NCBI RefSeq assembly: GCF_008728515.1
Contig: NC_044981.1
Coordinates: 93,218,426-93,282,425, forward strand
Direction of reading: 5' to 3'
Origin: Papio anubis
Taxonomy: Eukaryota; Chordata; Mammalia; Primates; Cercopithecidae
Length of the DNA stretch: 64,000 nucleotides
A model generated the notes under the pieces. It had not been told where the DNA came from, made no database searches, and worked only from the letters and a program-made list of their open reading frames with translations. Of the stretch, positions 46,740 to 59,301 are shown piece by piece (positions within the stretch are counted from its first letter, which is position 1; every line of letters starts with the position of its first letter). The position numbers were made by a program, and so were the translations under genes.

Positions 46740-47215
46740 AAAATTTCCAAATTTGGTAAAAATTCACAAATCCAATAGACTCATTGAAACCCAGGCTCAA
46801 CTAATACGAAGAAAATTATACTAAGGCACAACACCATTAAATTGCTCAAAACTAGTGATAAAGATAAAACCTTTAAAGCAACATAGGAAGAACAAAAATG
46901 AGGATGGTAGCAAATATTTTGCTGGAACCAAGGCAAGTGAGAAGACAATTGAGCAATCTCTAAAATACTTGGGAGAAAAAATTGTCAATCTAGAATTTTA
47001 TACTACTGAAACTACTTTGAAATGAAGGCAGAATACTTTTCCAAAAATATAAAAGCTGAAAGAATGTATCCTCAGCAGATTCTCATTATAAGAAATGTAA
47101 AGCAAGTCCTGGCAGAAGGAAAATGGCACTAGATGGAAGTGTGGATTTATACTATGGAATGTAGAATATCAAAGTGGAAATTGTATTAGTAAATATATCA
47201 AATTTATTTTATATT
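46740..47215 (+). repeat. Old L1/HAL1-like ORF1 remnant, sense
   Basis: The run 'ccattaaattgctcaaaact', 'gataaagataaaaccttta', 'ggagaaaaaattgtcaatc', 'tagaattttatactactg', 'atgaaggcagaatactttt', 'aagcaagtcctggcagaa' and 'ggaaaatggcactagatgg' follows the C-terminal part of an ancient L1-type ORF1 as found in HAL1 and L1ME elements. It is not the expected continuation of the L1 ending at 46,620, so it is a separate insertion or an older host for it. Confidence 0.65.
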
Positions 47216-47509
47216 ATATAATTTTTTAAAATAAAAGCAATAACAATATAAAAATGTTCTTCACACAGTTCATGATGTAGTATACATAGTAGTCTTTCAA
47301 AGCAATTTAGCCAAATGAAAAAGTGAATGAAAATAAAGTAAGAAAAATACCTTAAAAACAAATATTACTCATTCACATCCATCACAGTTTACAAAACAAT
47401 TATTGTTTTTACTGACTTACCATCTTTAACTGCAAATAAAAATTTATTTTCTGTAATTTTCATTTTTTGATAAGTATTGGTGACAATTTTTTTTCTCTCC
47501 AACCCAAGT

Positions 47510-47787
47510 CTTTATCAAAAGTCGTTTTAGTAGAGCTTTTCCTTGCCCAGATTATCTAAAATTTCAACCCTCATAATGTATATCTCTGTCTTTGTTTATT
47601 TCCTCCTTATTATTTGTCACTGTTTAACATATTAAAATTTTACATATTTACCTTATTTGTATTTCCCAATAAATTTAAGCTCTACGAGTGCAGGTATGTT
47701 TGTCTATTTTGTTCACTGTGGTATCAGTAGCTCTTAAACTGTGCCTGGGACATAGTAAACTTTCAATAAAATATTTGTTAATTGTTG
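47510..47787 (+). repeat. L2 3' end, sense
   Basis: The terminal L2 phrases are clear: 'gcaggtatgtttgtctattt', 'tgttcactgtggtatcagta', 'gtgcctgggacatagtaaac' and 'tcaataaaatatttgttaa'. Confidence 0.75.
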
Positions 47788-48059
47788 ACTATCCAAAAAA
47801 AACTCATTATTTTCTTCTCCTAAGTATACTATCTCTAGTTGTGTTACTACATATATTCTACAAGGTCACTTATCTTAGAAACATTTTTTTCTTGAACTTT
47901 CTACTTTCAATTAAATCACAAAGTTTGGTCCATTTTTTCTTCCAATTATTTCTCAGTTCTTTGCCTTTTTCTACACCTACTTCCATTCTATTATAGAGAG
48001 AGTGTGCCATCTCATCTCTGTCCCAGAATGCTCTCCCTTCAAATAGCCCTATCCATAGT

Positions 48060-48490
48060 GCTGTAATCATGAGATTTCTAACATGCCATACTACTCCTGT
48101 CATTCCTTTTCTCAGAACCCTTCAAGAGCATCTCAAAGACTGTGGAATAAAGTATGAACTTCCTATCATCATTCATAAGGCCTTGCCCCTCTCACTATCC
48201 TTATCTCCTTTTACTCTCTGCAAGTCCCTGCATAGAACCTCTTGCTTTTACCTCTGGTCCTTCTAATGCAATAACCTTACCTCAAATGCTCTCTCACTCT
48301 TCAGACTAAGCACAGAATTAACTTTGTGGGTTGGTCAAACCATCTCCAGGGACTTTTTTGTAATGCAACTATTGGTAAATGGGTGAATGTGCTGATCTTT
48401 TCTAACAGATCACACATTCCTGGAGAGCAGGAAGTACATTTTGCCTTTTTATCTTACACTTAACACAAAGTTGGCATAGACAGGGGCATA
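48060..48490 (+). repeat. L2 fragment, sense
   Basis: L2 phrases are 'actactcctgtcattccttt', 'ggaataaagtatgaacttcc', 'cttcataaggcctt'-like sequence, 'ctctggtccttctaatgc' and 'ggagagcaggaagtacattt'. The 3' tip is missing. Confidence 0.65.
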
Positions 48491-48633
48491 GAACTGTTGA
48501 AAAAAAAATTCAATAACTGAATATTACCCTAAGTGACTTAGAATGTATGTTCACAGGGCACAGACGCTATTTACATTACAAACTTTAGGAAGATGACTAA
48601 ACAGAGTAAAAAAAAAAAAATTAAATATTGTAA

Positions 48634-48949
48634 GCTGGGCACTGTGGTTCACACCTGTAGTCCCAGCACTTTGGGAGGCCGAGGTGGGTGGATCACTTGA
48701 GGCCAGGAGTTTGAGACCAGCCTGGCCAGTATGTTGAAACCCTGTCTCCACTAAAAATACAAAATTAGCCAAGTGTGGTGGCACATGCCTGTAGTCCCAG
48801 CTACTTGGGAGGTTGAGGCACGAGAATCACTTGAACCCAGCAGCCAGCCAGAGGTTGCAGTGAGCAGAAATTGTGCCACTGCACTCCAACCTGGGTGACA
48901 GAGTGAGGCTCTGTCTTGAAAAAAATTAAAACAAAATAAAATAAAAAAT
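48634..48949 (+). mobile_element. AluS-like element, sense
   Basis: A complete dimeric Alu starts 'gctgggcactgtggttcac' and includes 'cactttgggaggccgagg', 'gagaccagcctggccag' and 'ccactgcactccaacctgg', ending in a mixed A-rich tail. The 12-base 'agcagccagcca' near 48,839 replaces the usual 'ggagg' and looks like a small local insertion. An oligo-A run lies just upstream. Confidence 0.95.
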
Positions 48950-50305
48950 ATCATTATGTTCAAATGACAGTTAAGTAAATCTCAGCATGAATGTTAAAAT
49001 AACTTTTTGATTAGTTTTTAGTGAATTCTACGTCTAGCAATTTCAACTTAATAACATTTACTTTTATAGTCTTCCTAAGTAACGCTATCAATTTCCAACT
49101 TTTGACCTTTGGTTTAAAGGAGTAGAAGGATGTGCCTGTGGTAAATATTTTCAAAACTGTCTAAACACTGCATACCTTAACTGAGCATAGGGAGGCTGAG
49201 CAGAGTCCATCCTCTTTCTATCTTAAGTAATTTTCAGCCACAGATATATGCACAGGGGTTTATATTCCTAACTGGGTAAATGACTTTCACATTTATTAAA
49301 TGGTCTGAGTGCTGAAATAGTGATTATTTGTTCAAGCTCAGGAGAATTTTGTTTTGAGTATTTTTAAGTTCTTATGGTCCTCAGCTCCCTCTCTTCTTTG
49401 AATTCTGTCAAGCATTGCTTACATTTTATTTAAAATAAATTATGTTTTCATAAATGGGTAGTTTTGCCTTCTTATTTCTCATTTAATCTTCCACAAATTA
49501 ACTTTGAAAACAGAATAAGTTATAGTATTACCATCATCATTTGGGGAAAATACTTGAATACTAAAGTTTCCCAAATTAGGGTAACAAATAACTTCCATAA
49601 TGTTAGTTTTAACTTAAAAAAAAAAAATCAAAACAAAACAAAACACAAAACCTTTAACAGCTAAACAGAGTTTATAGGTCTATAACAACTATGAATAAAC
49701 CACTAGAGGCAAATTTTTATTCAGCAGAAATTCTGCTCTGCTGTATTTTTTCCTTTAAAAAATCTTTTTGAAACAAGTGTCACAATTGTAATCTTTTAAT
49801 TAATTTGATACTTCATACAGAGGAGTCCTGAATGAAAGCTAGTAGCTGTTTTTGCCATGGTGCCCAGAAGGATGCCTCTGTTTTGCCAAAAAATGTTCTG
49901 TCACTAATGTGAAGCCTGTTGACAAACTGTTGTTTATATGTTGTCAATGTGATGCCAAGTCAATTGTTTCACTACGGGAATCCTGGCTTGGCCCCAGTGG
50001 CTGTCTTAGTCTTTGTAGACACACAGATACTTTTAGGGAAGGGAATTAAAGGTAAAAACCTTATTTCACTTTTACTTGGCTCTTTATTTAACTGAAATTT
50101 TATGAAGATATGAAAATAAGTGATGATCAAACAACTTTGCAAGAACTGTAATTCTAAGGACTTACACATATGGTTGGTTTTTAATTCCTCTAGCTGTTAA
50201 TTAAGAGGCTAATTATACAAGATGGTTAGGTATATATTAGCTTGCAAATTCTACCTTTTTTTCTTGTCATTTAAAATTAGCAAAGTAAGAGCTATGTAAG
50301 TCTTC
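48950..50305. other. Unassigned non-coding DNA
   Basis: No repeat or gene was recognised. An A-rich (CAAAA)n tract lies at 49,615-49,650. The 65-66-codon frames are chance. Confidence 0.5.
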
Positions 50306-50311
50306 TTTATC

Positions 50312-50530
50312 CTCTAAATCAGTGATAGTCAATGAGGGATAATTTTGCCCTCCAGGGGACATTTGACAATGTCTGGAGACACTTTTGTTACACTCGAACA
50401 GGGGCTGTGGCACCTAGTAGACATAGGGTGGGTATGCGGCTAAACATTAACGGTGCACAAAACAGCCCTCTACAACAAAGAATTATCTGGTCCAAAACGT
50501 CAATAGTATGGAAGCTGAGAAACCGTTAAC
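50312..50530 (+). mobile_element. MER20-like hAT-Charlie element
   Basis: The sequence runs 'cagtgatagtcaatgaggga', 'ttttgccctccaggggacat', 'ttgacaatgtctggagacac', 'gctaaacattaacggtgcac', 'caacaaagaattatctggtc' and 'tcaatagtatggaagctgag', then 'aaaccgtt'. This is a near-complete ~219-bp nonautonomous hAT element of the type I know as MER20, with both ends visible. MER20 copies are known as sources of regulatory sites in placental mammals; nothing here shows activity. Confidence 0.8.
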
Positions 50531-50795
50531 TACATTAAATGGTTGATGTGTATAGAGAATAGCACTAATACAAACTCAGTAATGGTTACAGAAAATATGC
50601 AATTAAGATTGTTAGAAATTTAAGGAGACACTAAAGAATGGGAATACAGTCTACAGCTTTCATATTAGCAGGAGGGAAAAAAAGGAAGAATGAGAAAAGT
50701 ATTATCAGTCACAAAATGAAATAAAGGGGAAGAGGTAGAAGAGAAGCAGCATAGAAAAAGCAGAATAAATGAAAACCAACAATATGAGTCTCGGA
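50531..50795. other. Unassigned A/G-rich DNA
   Basis: Purine-rich sequence without a recognised repeat. It may be the worn edge of the next L1 fragment. Confidence 0.4.
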
Positions 50796-51435
50796 ATAAT
50801 CCTTTATATATCACTAATCAAAATACATGAAAGACTAAAATGACTGAGAAAAAGATTGAATATGTACTTCTTTCATTTACAAGAAACCCACTTAAAGAAA
50901 ATGGCAAGGAAAGATTAAAAATATAAAGATAGCAACACTGGCCCAAACAATGGTGTTGTAGCAAAATTAATATTGGATAATACAAGTTTTTAAGGCAGAA
51001 CTATAATTATATTAAAAAATTCACAAATCAGTAAAAGTAACAATTCACCAAGATAATATAAAAAGTCACCTGTATAAAGCAACTATTAAAATAATTTTGA
51101 AATATATGAAACAAATACTGATAAAAACACAAGGGAAATTAGACAAATCCTTAAGTGTAGTAAATTGAATATTCTGTCAAGAAAGGATAGATCAATTTTT
51201 TCAAACCCTTAGAATATACAACACCAAGAGTGAACTCTCATGTAAAATAGGGACAATAGGTGATAACGATGTGCTGTAGGTTCATTGATTGTAACAAATG
51301 TTCCACTCTAGCAGAGATGTTGCTAATGGGGAGGCTATGTATGTGTGGGAGGAGGGAGCATATAAGAAATCTCTGTACCTTCTGCTCAATGTTGCTGTGA
51401 ACCTAAAACTTCTCTAAAAATGAAGTCTTTTTTTT
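50796..51435 (+). repeat. Old L1 pieces, sense: ORF2 fragment joined to 3' UTR
   Basis: The part at 50,860-51,210 resembles the ORF2 endonuclease region of L1M ('acaagaaacccacttaaaga', 'ggataatacaagtttttaa'). From 51,215 the sequence is the terminal L1M 3' UTR ('aggttcattgattgtaacaa', 'gttgctaatggggaggcta', 'gtgaacctaaaacttctct'), ending in a T run (51,428-51,447). The middle of the element is missing. The same 3' UTR type is seen in reverse at 4.95-5.2 kb. Confidence 0.7.
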
Positions 51436-51447
51436 TTTTTTTTTTAA

Positions 51448-52135
51448 GGATGGACCAATAACATCCCAAGTAAGAAAGGATATAAATGATTTGAACTATA
51501 AAAATGTTTTGATAGTTATGATTTATCAAAGTTTTTAAATAATTTTGTTATGCACAGTTCAATATAAATGGATATGTTCATCATGATATATATACCCCAG
51601 GGGATCCAGTCAGTTGTTATATCAGAAATTCCCACCTAGTGGTGGTTATAGAACCTTTAATCTAAAGCCCACATTCCAGCAGTGGCTACTAAAGGTGCTT
51701 CAGCTATCTTTGACTCTTATCAATACCGGAGGCTGTGTTAATTATCATAATGAATGTTGTAAATGAATTTTCATTGGTGAAAGTGATGGCTTGCGAATTG
51801 GCTTTATGGATGTCAGAAATGGCCTTTCATTGATGAAATTAGTGGCAGCTGATGTAGATGGATAGACTAGAGTTTGCTATACACAGTGCACTCCTCATTC
51901 ATAAGCAGGATATGGATGTCTAGCCCACCTCCCTTAGGGAAGTCACCTTAGGTTAGGTTACTCAACAGTAGAGTGAGCTAAAATCTGCCATGGTATATTG
52001 ACATATTTTCTTCAGGTGAAACTTTCATGTAAGGTATTTGGGGAACACCAAAAATAGGAAAACTGGGATATCAGGATACTTACAGAATAAATAGTACATA
52101 GACATGATTGATAATCATCTGTGTGAATGAAATAA
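51448..52135. other. Unassigned non-coding DNA
   Basis: No repeat or gene was recognised. Confidence 0.45.
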
Positions 52136-52137
52136 TT

Positions 52138-52610
52138 TAAAGGTACCAATATCTATGAAAATAAATATTGAAGTATGACAAAATTTCTAGAATTAATTCA
52201 CAAAAATACTTAACAAGTTGGATTTATTCTGTACTCAACAAATAGTGAGTGTACATTCTTTTGAACTCTATATAAAACATTTTAAAAGGCAGTGATCACC
52301 TACTCAGTCAAAAAGTAATTCTCAGTAGATTTCAAGGAATTGATTACTTACAAGCCAAGTTTTTCTACTGAAATATAATTGTAAAATAAACCACCAACAG
52401 TAGCAAAACAAAAGATCAAATAAAAACCCCTGTTTTTAAATTTTGTTAAAAACTGCTCATTGGTTAAGAAAATAACAATGGGAATGATATATTTAAATTG
52501 AATGATAAAATGTCTGGATATAAAAACTTACAATAAATGGTAAAGGGAAATTTATGTATAATTTTAGTATATATATAATAAGGTATTAAAATGTGGACTA
52601 GCTAGAGTTC
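52138..52610 (+). repeat. Old L1 ORF2 fragment, sense
   Basis: Faint but ordered L1M ORF2 phrases ('gagtgtacattcttttgaac', 'gcagtgatcacctactcag', 'ggttaagaaaataacaatgg', 'taaagggaaatttatgtat') cover the end of the endonuclease domain and the region after it. Confidence 0.55.
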
Positions 52611-55600
52611 AAGTTTTTAATAGTGGTTCATTTTAGAAGGGAATGAAGAAAAATAGAATTCGGGATAAGAATACTGGAGGCTTCAACTTTATCTGAAAAA
52701 TATTTTTCCTTAAAAAAACTAAATAGAGAGCCTATCTAATTTTTTACAGTTACCCTTTATTTATTTTGAGGGAGATATTCTTTACTTCTTTCATGTTCTT
52801 TGTTTTAATCTACCCAAATAGTAAAATGTATTGAAGTATTATTTCAAGATATGTCAATTTTACTTGGACTTTTTTCTTTAGCAGAAAACGTCTGAATTAT
52901 GCGTTGAACTCTTCCAGAGAATGTATTAGAAATGAAGGTGATATTGGGCTTTATGATACAATATGGTTCCTCCAAAATCCTTCTCTTTCCAAATAAGGTT
53001 TACTTACATAAGAAATTTGTAGCATTGTTTTCTGTTTGTTTGTTTGTTTACTTACTGAGGCTTCAGACCACTTAGTTGGACAATATATTGGAAATGTATT
53101 ATTATCAGGTGTCAGTTTTTTTGTAATTTTTCAATTAAAAATCCACTAAAAAGTAAACATTTTACTTAGTTTCTCAAGTAGAATATCAATGATTCAGGTA
53201 GTAAATGAACAGAAGAGAAAAAAAATAATAATACTTGCTTACAGAAATGACTTAGGTTGCATGTTTGTTTTTTTCACCATGAAATTTTTTTTTTTACCAT
53301 GAATAAATAGGTAAGATAAAATTAAATTTTTATGTTCTTAAAATGGAAGTTTCTCAACTAGATTCTTCATATGTTCAGATATTATCCATATGTTCAATAT
53401 TCAGCATTTCCATTCCAATGTTTGTAAGATGCTTTAAATAGTAATGAAAAATAATATTAGCTAATATTTTTTGATGTTTACTATATGCCAGGTCGTGTTC
53501 TATATGCCACGTAGTATTCTAAATTCATTTAATTAAATAATTCATCCTTTGATTCATCGTAAGAAGCTTAAGTGATTTGTGTGTTTGTATGTGTGTGTGT
53601 GTGTGCTCATGTTATGTATACAACTTTAGCCAGGGTATGTAACTTTATTTCCATATACATTCCTGTACACTTTGTATGTCTTGTGACTCAGAGTTAAAGA
53701 CCACTGGTTGAAGATCATTGATCTAAAAGTTAGAATTATCTTTAAAGTGAGGATGGAGTTAGTAGAAACCTCTGAGGGAGATAGAGCATCTTTTATTTAT
53801 TTTCACATAAAGATAAATTGTTAAACAAGGTATATACTATGCATCGTGTTCTTTAAAAATTAGGACTTGGGATAGGACATCAAAGTCACCAATATTTGTC
53901 AAAATAATGAATTTTAAAGTAAATAAGTTATCTGTAGTTGAAAAATGGGAATTTAGCATGAATAATAATCTTGAAAACATATGATGAATATAAAAAAACT
54001 AAACCATATCTGTTTTGAAGTGAATTTTTCAGTATTTGATTTTTCATTCACTTACTTAGCAAAATTGTATTGAAAGCCTAGTTTGTATAAAATATCATGA
54101 GCTGTTGAATAGACCCACATATTTACACATTCTGTTTGGACTTTCTTTAACATGTGATTCTGTACTTTAATAAATTATATCTTCATATTTAAATATTTTA
54201 AGTTGCATATTAAGACTATTCTAGAGTAAAAGTCTGATGCACGGCAAGGAAAAGCATTTTTTTCTCTACCACAGTATAGATTTGATGAGAAATTAGGTCA
54301 ACTAATGAAGTGATTAGCTCTTAAAAAAAAACCTGATTATGTTTGGTTATTTTTCCTTGAGAATATTTAATATGGAAGGAAATGGATAGAAACAGAAGCC
54401 ATTAGGTCTTCAAAAGAAGCCACAGTATTTCATAATTTGTGGTGTCAGAAATACAAGTTACAGAGTGAAAGTTTACTTTGGAGGTATTAATCCATTCATC
54501 TATCTATGATACTTTGGAGACTATTATAATGTTATAAGAACTTCCTAATGATGTCTTCTAAGTAAAATTAATTATTTGTAATTACTTTATAAATATTCAT
54601 TTTCTCTATTTCAGGGCCATCAATTTTCACTATCAACTGTAATTTTAATCCACTCAATTTTTTTCCTCAAAATATTCTGTAGAATATGATTTTAAAGTAG
54701 TTTCTACTGCTACTGCAATATTTTTTCTTCATGTACTTATTCATCCTTTATACATATTTATTATTTTAATTCACATGATTTTAATTGCCATATGAATTTA
54801 TATAACTGGCATATAGGTTTTTATATAAATTAAGACTATAGAAATTCAACATTATTTCTTATTTGAAAGGCAAAATTGAAGGAAGTAAATGTAGATAAGA
54901 GAGCATATGATTTCAAGATTTTAGTGAGAACATTTATTTATTTTATGCTTTTAAAATAATGTGGCTGATTAGCTAAATTAGTAAAAAATATATCTAGGAT
55001 AGGTAAAAAATCAAGAGTGAAATGATGTTATACCTTCTGTGTGCACCATACTACTCCTAACCATGTGTCTTTTAATTGCTGCCATACCCACAGGCTGGGA
55101 AGGAATGTGGGTGCATAAGAAAGGAAGCAAAGGAAAATAGAATATGCAAGTTCCCCCATCTTTATCTAATCATCTACACCCTGTAGAGAGTTTTTGTTAG
55201 CCAAGTTCCCAGGTCTTGCATTATACAAAATTAGAACAGTGTATAGAGAGTCAGATAGGGAGAACTCTGAGAAAAAGGATTAATTAGAGGGAGGGGCTAA
55301 ATCAGTCTATTTAATGGAGACCCCAAAGATGGTAGAAAATGCAGCATAAGATATGCCTGGAGAAATATCCTTTGAAGTATCTGCAAATGGCAAGAGTAAG
55401 GTTTGGGTTTGTTTTAGATCTGTTGATGTGTATGAATTGTGGCTTAGATCTTCAAAGTTATTTGAAAGAAATCATTAAAGTTTGAACTTCCTTTCAATTC
55501 CTATTTGGGAGTTTTACTGTGGTCTGGTGAATATGACTGCATGAATTGACTGGGCCACATAGGCTCAAGATTTATTAGGGTTACAGGTGAAATCATATGT

Positions 55601-57685
55601 CAGTGACTAATGGAAGTTTTAATACTACTTGCAAAGTCACCATTGCAATTATATGTGTAATAGGCTATAAATATGCACAAGTTATTAAATGCAAATAGAA
55701 CCGCTATTTGAATATAACCTTTTATACTAATAGATGTGATTAAAAGGAATCAAAATTTGGAACTTATTTTAGTTATATTAATATAGTCAAGCTTAAATCT
55801 GCACAGTCACACAATGGAAAAACACGTTATCTGTAGAAGGAGTTATTTATGAAGTTTTTCATATTTTGGTCCTATGTGCTATGTGATTATATGTGCCTGA
55901 CTTATGAAGGCCAACCAGTGTCAATTACATTGTAGTATATAATAGCTATAAATGTTTTTGTGGTTATTCTATATTTGAATATAGTAACTTAGTTCCAATT
56001 TTTAAAGTTTCATTTGTAAAAGCTGTAATCTTATCCACTATTTTCTACTTTACTGAAGTCTTAATGTATAACTCTGAGATAACAGTGAAATGGAAATTGC
56101 TTTTAGTGGAAGTTATAATAAAGATAACAGAAATATTTTAGAGTTAAATTTTGTTTACTCTGTGTTGAAAATAGGTACTACATGGAGAGAAGGTATTCGG
56201 AAAATTGTTACATAATACCACATACTTGCAAAGTTGTTCAAGTGCTGGTGGTTTTAAACAGATTAGTTCTTGGTCACTTTTCGAATAAATATGTCAGATG
56301 TCACATTATTAGACAGGAAAATGAGGTAATAGCTCAGACCGAGCTGTTATAAATACTGTTATTATTTATAGAGATAAGTAATAGGGAGGTTTTCAAAGAA
56401 ACCTTTAGAAACTCCATTAGTTCAAAGCTCTATTAAAAGCAAAGTGGTTTTGATTGAGGGAGGCCCACAAATGATTATCTAAAGGCAACATTGTGTTTTC
56501 ACAACGACCACTTCAATAAAGCATCAGTCAAGACTGTGAAGCCCGCAGTTGAACACTTTGTGGTCAAACTTGCACCTTGCACAGACAAAGCCACATGCTT
56601 TGTTTTAAATAATCCCCAATTTACAAGGTAGTGATTATAATGTTGTAGGTCTTTTTGTTTTCCCCAGAAATTACTATTACAGATTAAAGTTACATAGATG
56701 TTTTGAGTCCCTTAGTTTAAGGGAACTATCTAAATATTAAATTGTACCAGCAGCCCCCAAACAATAATTACGAAGTACACTATAAATGCTTGCAATTCCT
56801 GGCACTATTTGTATTTCATCATAAATCTTGTATACCAATTTAATAAACTCAGTATACTTAAATGTGAAAACACTTATTTTAAGCTATATCCACCTCTATA
56901 TTATCCTTTGCCTTTAGATGCAGATATCATACACATGAGAGGTAAAGAGTTTTTAGAAGATAGCACTGAATGCAGCACTTTCCAATCTAGCAAGTTATTT
57001 TTTTCCAAACACTGTGAAGCTACAGCTGCTTACTGTAGAACACTGAGACTGATTTGACTTGATGTTGAAAATCTTTATCAGGTTCCTATGTATGAAAATG
57101 CTATCTTCCCTTACTAGTAAAGCAGGCATATTTGTTAGGTATTTTATTAGACTTTCGTGGATCTTCCTGCGTATAGTTTTAATTTCATTGTAATTTCTGT
57201 TTTTACAAAACAGAATTCTAATAATGTATAAAGTAAATATACCAAATTTGGTTGGGGTAGGTCATTGAGTCTCATTTTCTCATTCAACTAGCCTAATGTC
57301 CCACGAGTACAGTCAAAGGGTTTTTGAGTCTTATTAAACTACCTTATCTTTAAATGCTTGGGTGTTAGTTGCACAAAATATGGTCATAACACAGCTTTTA
57401 TAAAATAACATGTCACAGCATTGACTACAACTTTCTTTGTAACGAACATGCAATTTTTAGTTTTGTTATTTTGAGAATAAATTTGAGAGTTTCAAGAACA
57501 TTGTTATAGTTCATGTCTACCTTTACTTGATTGAGATTGCTGAACTGATTTGGTTTCACTTTAATATGGATCTTGTGATCTGATTTGTGTAGCCAAACCA
57601 TTCTACCATAGTGTTCTTATTTTCTACTGAGCTCAGAACCACTTTCAAGAACTGCATACTTCACAAATGCCCAGGAAAATTGATG
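52611..57685. other. Repeat-poor, AT-rich non-coding stretch
   Basis: Across 5 kb I see only one weak MIR/L2-like piece (53,455-53,545), a GT tract (53,577-53,605) and two short T runs. No Alu or L1 insertion is visible and there is no coding pattern. The longest open frame (82 codons, 56,809-57,057) has no recognised relatives. Less AT-rich islands occur at about 55,030-55,330 and 56,390-56,620. Confidence 0.6.
53455..53545 (-). repeat. MIR/L2-like fragment
   Basis: The phrase 'gtttactatatgccaggtcg' followed by 'gttctatatgccacgtagta' and 'aattcatttaattaaataat' is the reverse of a MIR or L2 3' end ('tactatgtgccaggcac' type). It is too short to tell which. Confidence 0.5.
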
Positions 57686-57689
57686 TGAT

Positions 57690-58135
57690 TTTCCAATAGC
57701 CTTCTGACTCAGCCTTCTTTTACCACTCAAAGTAAATACCTCCTTGCAGTTTCTAGCACAACTAAACAGCTACACACTCCCTAAAACTTAGTTCATTCAA
57801 TTTGGCTGTCTTCTCACCAGAAATCACTTCCTGCTTTAGCTTATCTAAAACCTATACAATTTCTGATGCACACCTCATGTTGCTTCTTTTCAAAGAAGCC
57901 CAACCTGTTCTCCAAAACCCTCAGTGAACTCTATCTTCTCTGTTAACTACATGGCCTATTATCTGTGTCATCCATTTCACACTTACCAACTGAGACTGTG
58001 TGGTTAGTTATGTTATTCCTGCTCAACCAAATTATAAGTTCTTGGAAGTCAGGGATCATGATACATTACTTCTTTGTATATGCCATAGCCCCAAATACAG
58101 CATTTTGCACATAGCAGTCATGTATTTTTAAATTT
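57690..58135 (+). repeat. L2 fragment, sense
   Basis: Diverged L2 phrases in order: 'gcttcttttcaaagaagccc', 'ccaattataagttcttgga'-like sequence, 'agtcagggatcatgataca', 'gccccaaatacagcattttg' and 'cacatagcagtcatgtattt'. Confidence 0.55.
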
Positions 58136-58300
58136 AAAAAGAATCTTAAGAGATGATCCCAACTACGTTAGATAAGAGACCTAGATCTCAGGGGTTAAAG
58201 GAAAGACTGAAAAAAATTTGGTGATTGTTGAGTGCTGGATTTACTACTAAGTGTTGGAAGAAGTTTAAATGTTTTTGTATGTATAAAGTACCCTATAAAA

Positions 58301-58475
58301 TGGTGCTTTTCAAACTTGAATTTGCATTAGAATCAACTAGAGCATTTGTTAAAACACAGATTGAGGGGCCCAAAGCCCAGTGTTTCTGATTCAAGAAGCC
58401 AGGAGTGTGGTCAAGCATTTGTATTTCTAACAAGTTTCCAGGTGATGCTGATATGACTGGTTCATGGACTGCCTT
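58301..58475 (+). mobile_element. MER5A (hAT-Charlie MITE)
   Basis: The order 'ggtgcttttcaaacttgaat', 'gcattagaatcaactagag', 'tttgttaaaacacagattga', 'cagtgtttctgattcaagaa', 'gtatttctaacaagtttcca' and 'aggtgatgctgatatgactg' matches MER5A almost end to end (about 189 bp). Confidence 0.88.
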
Positions 58476-58829
58476 TTCAATAGCATTGCTGTAAGAGAAA
58501 GGTACTTATACCTAAATGCTAGCTCAATGATAGTTTTTCTATTTTTGAAAGAATAAGTTGAAATTTTTCTGTTAAATTACCTTTTTTTCCCCAAAACATG
58601 AGTAGTTTCTATTCCAAACATGCTTTCAATTTGCTCCTAAGGATCCCACTTTGCATATGATTCACAGATATTAATTGTCCAAGTAAAGAAATAATTTTGA
58701 AAGCTCTTTTCCTTCATTTTTTCAAAATTCAATTTTCACTGGAAAAGACAAGACAAATGCCAATAGGACAATGACTTCTTATCTAAATTTAGCATTCTCA
58801 TACACAATTGAGAGCAAGGTTAATTGTAA

Positions 58830-59085
58830 CAACTTTCTGGAAAGCAGTTTTGCAGTATATATAGAAAGCTTTAAAAATGTGTACACCTTTCACTCTACAC
58901 TAGATCTAACTTGTAATGTTTTATCCTAAGTATAAAATAAGTAATCAACTACGGAAATATTCTGTATCTTGACGTTATAAAAGTTGACTAGATATGTACA
59001 TTTGTCAAAACTCATGAAGTTGTACATTTAAAATAGGTGCTTTTTGGGTAAATTATAACGCAATAAAATTGAATTAAAATTGTTT
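58830..59085 (+). repeat. Old L1 (L1ME/L1MC-like) 3' end, sense
   Basis: A short C-terminal ORF2 piece ('ctttctggaaagcagttttg', 'gtgtacacctttcac') is joined to the old L1 3' UTR ending 'tacatttgtcaaaactcatg', 'ggtaaattataacgcaataa'. Confidence 0.7.
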
Positions 59086-59266
59086 AAAGTGTCAGTAAGA
59101 AATTACTTCTTTTTCTTGTTGTTTTTCAGCTGCAGTTATGGCATTAACCTCCTAGTTGTTACCTACTTCTAGATGAAAGTAAGTGTGAAATAGGAAATTG
59201 AGTTAAAGGTGTTTGCCATGACCTCTGCAGTTATATAGCTTGTGGAGAAGGCCAGGGTGTGTGTGT

Positions 59267-59301
<35 letters not shown>

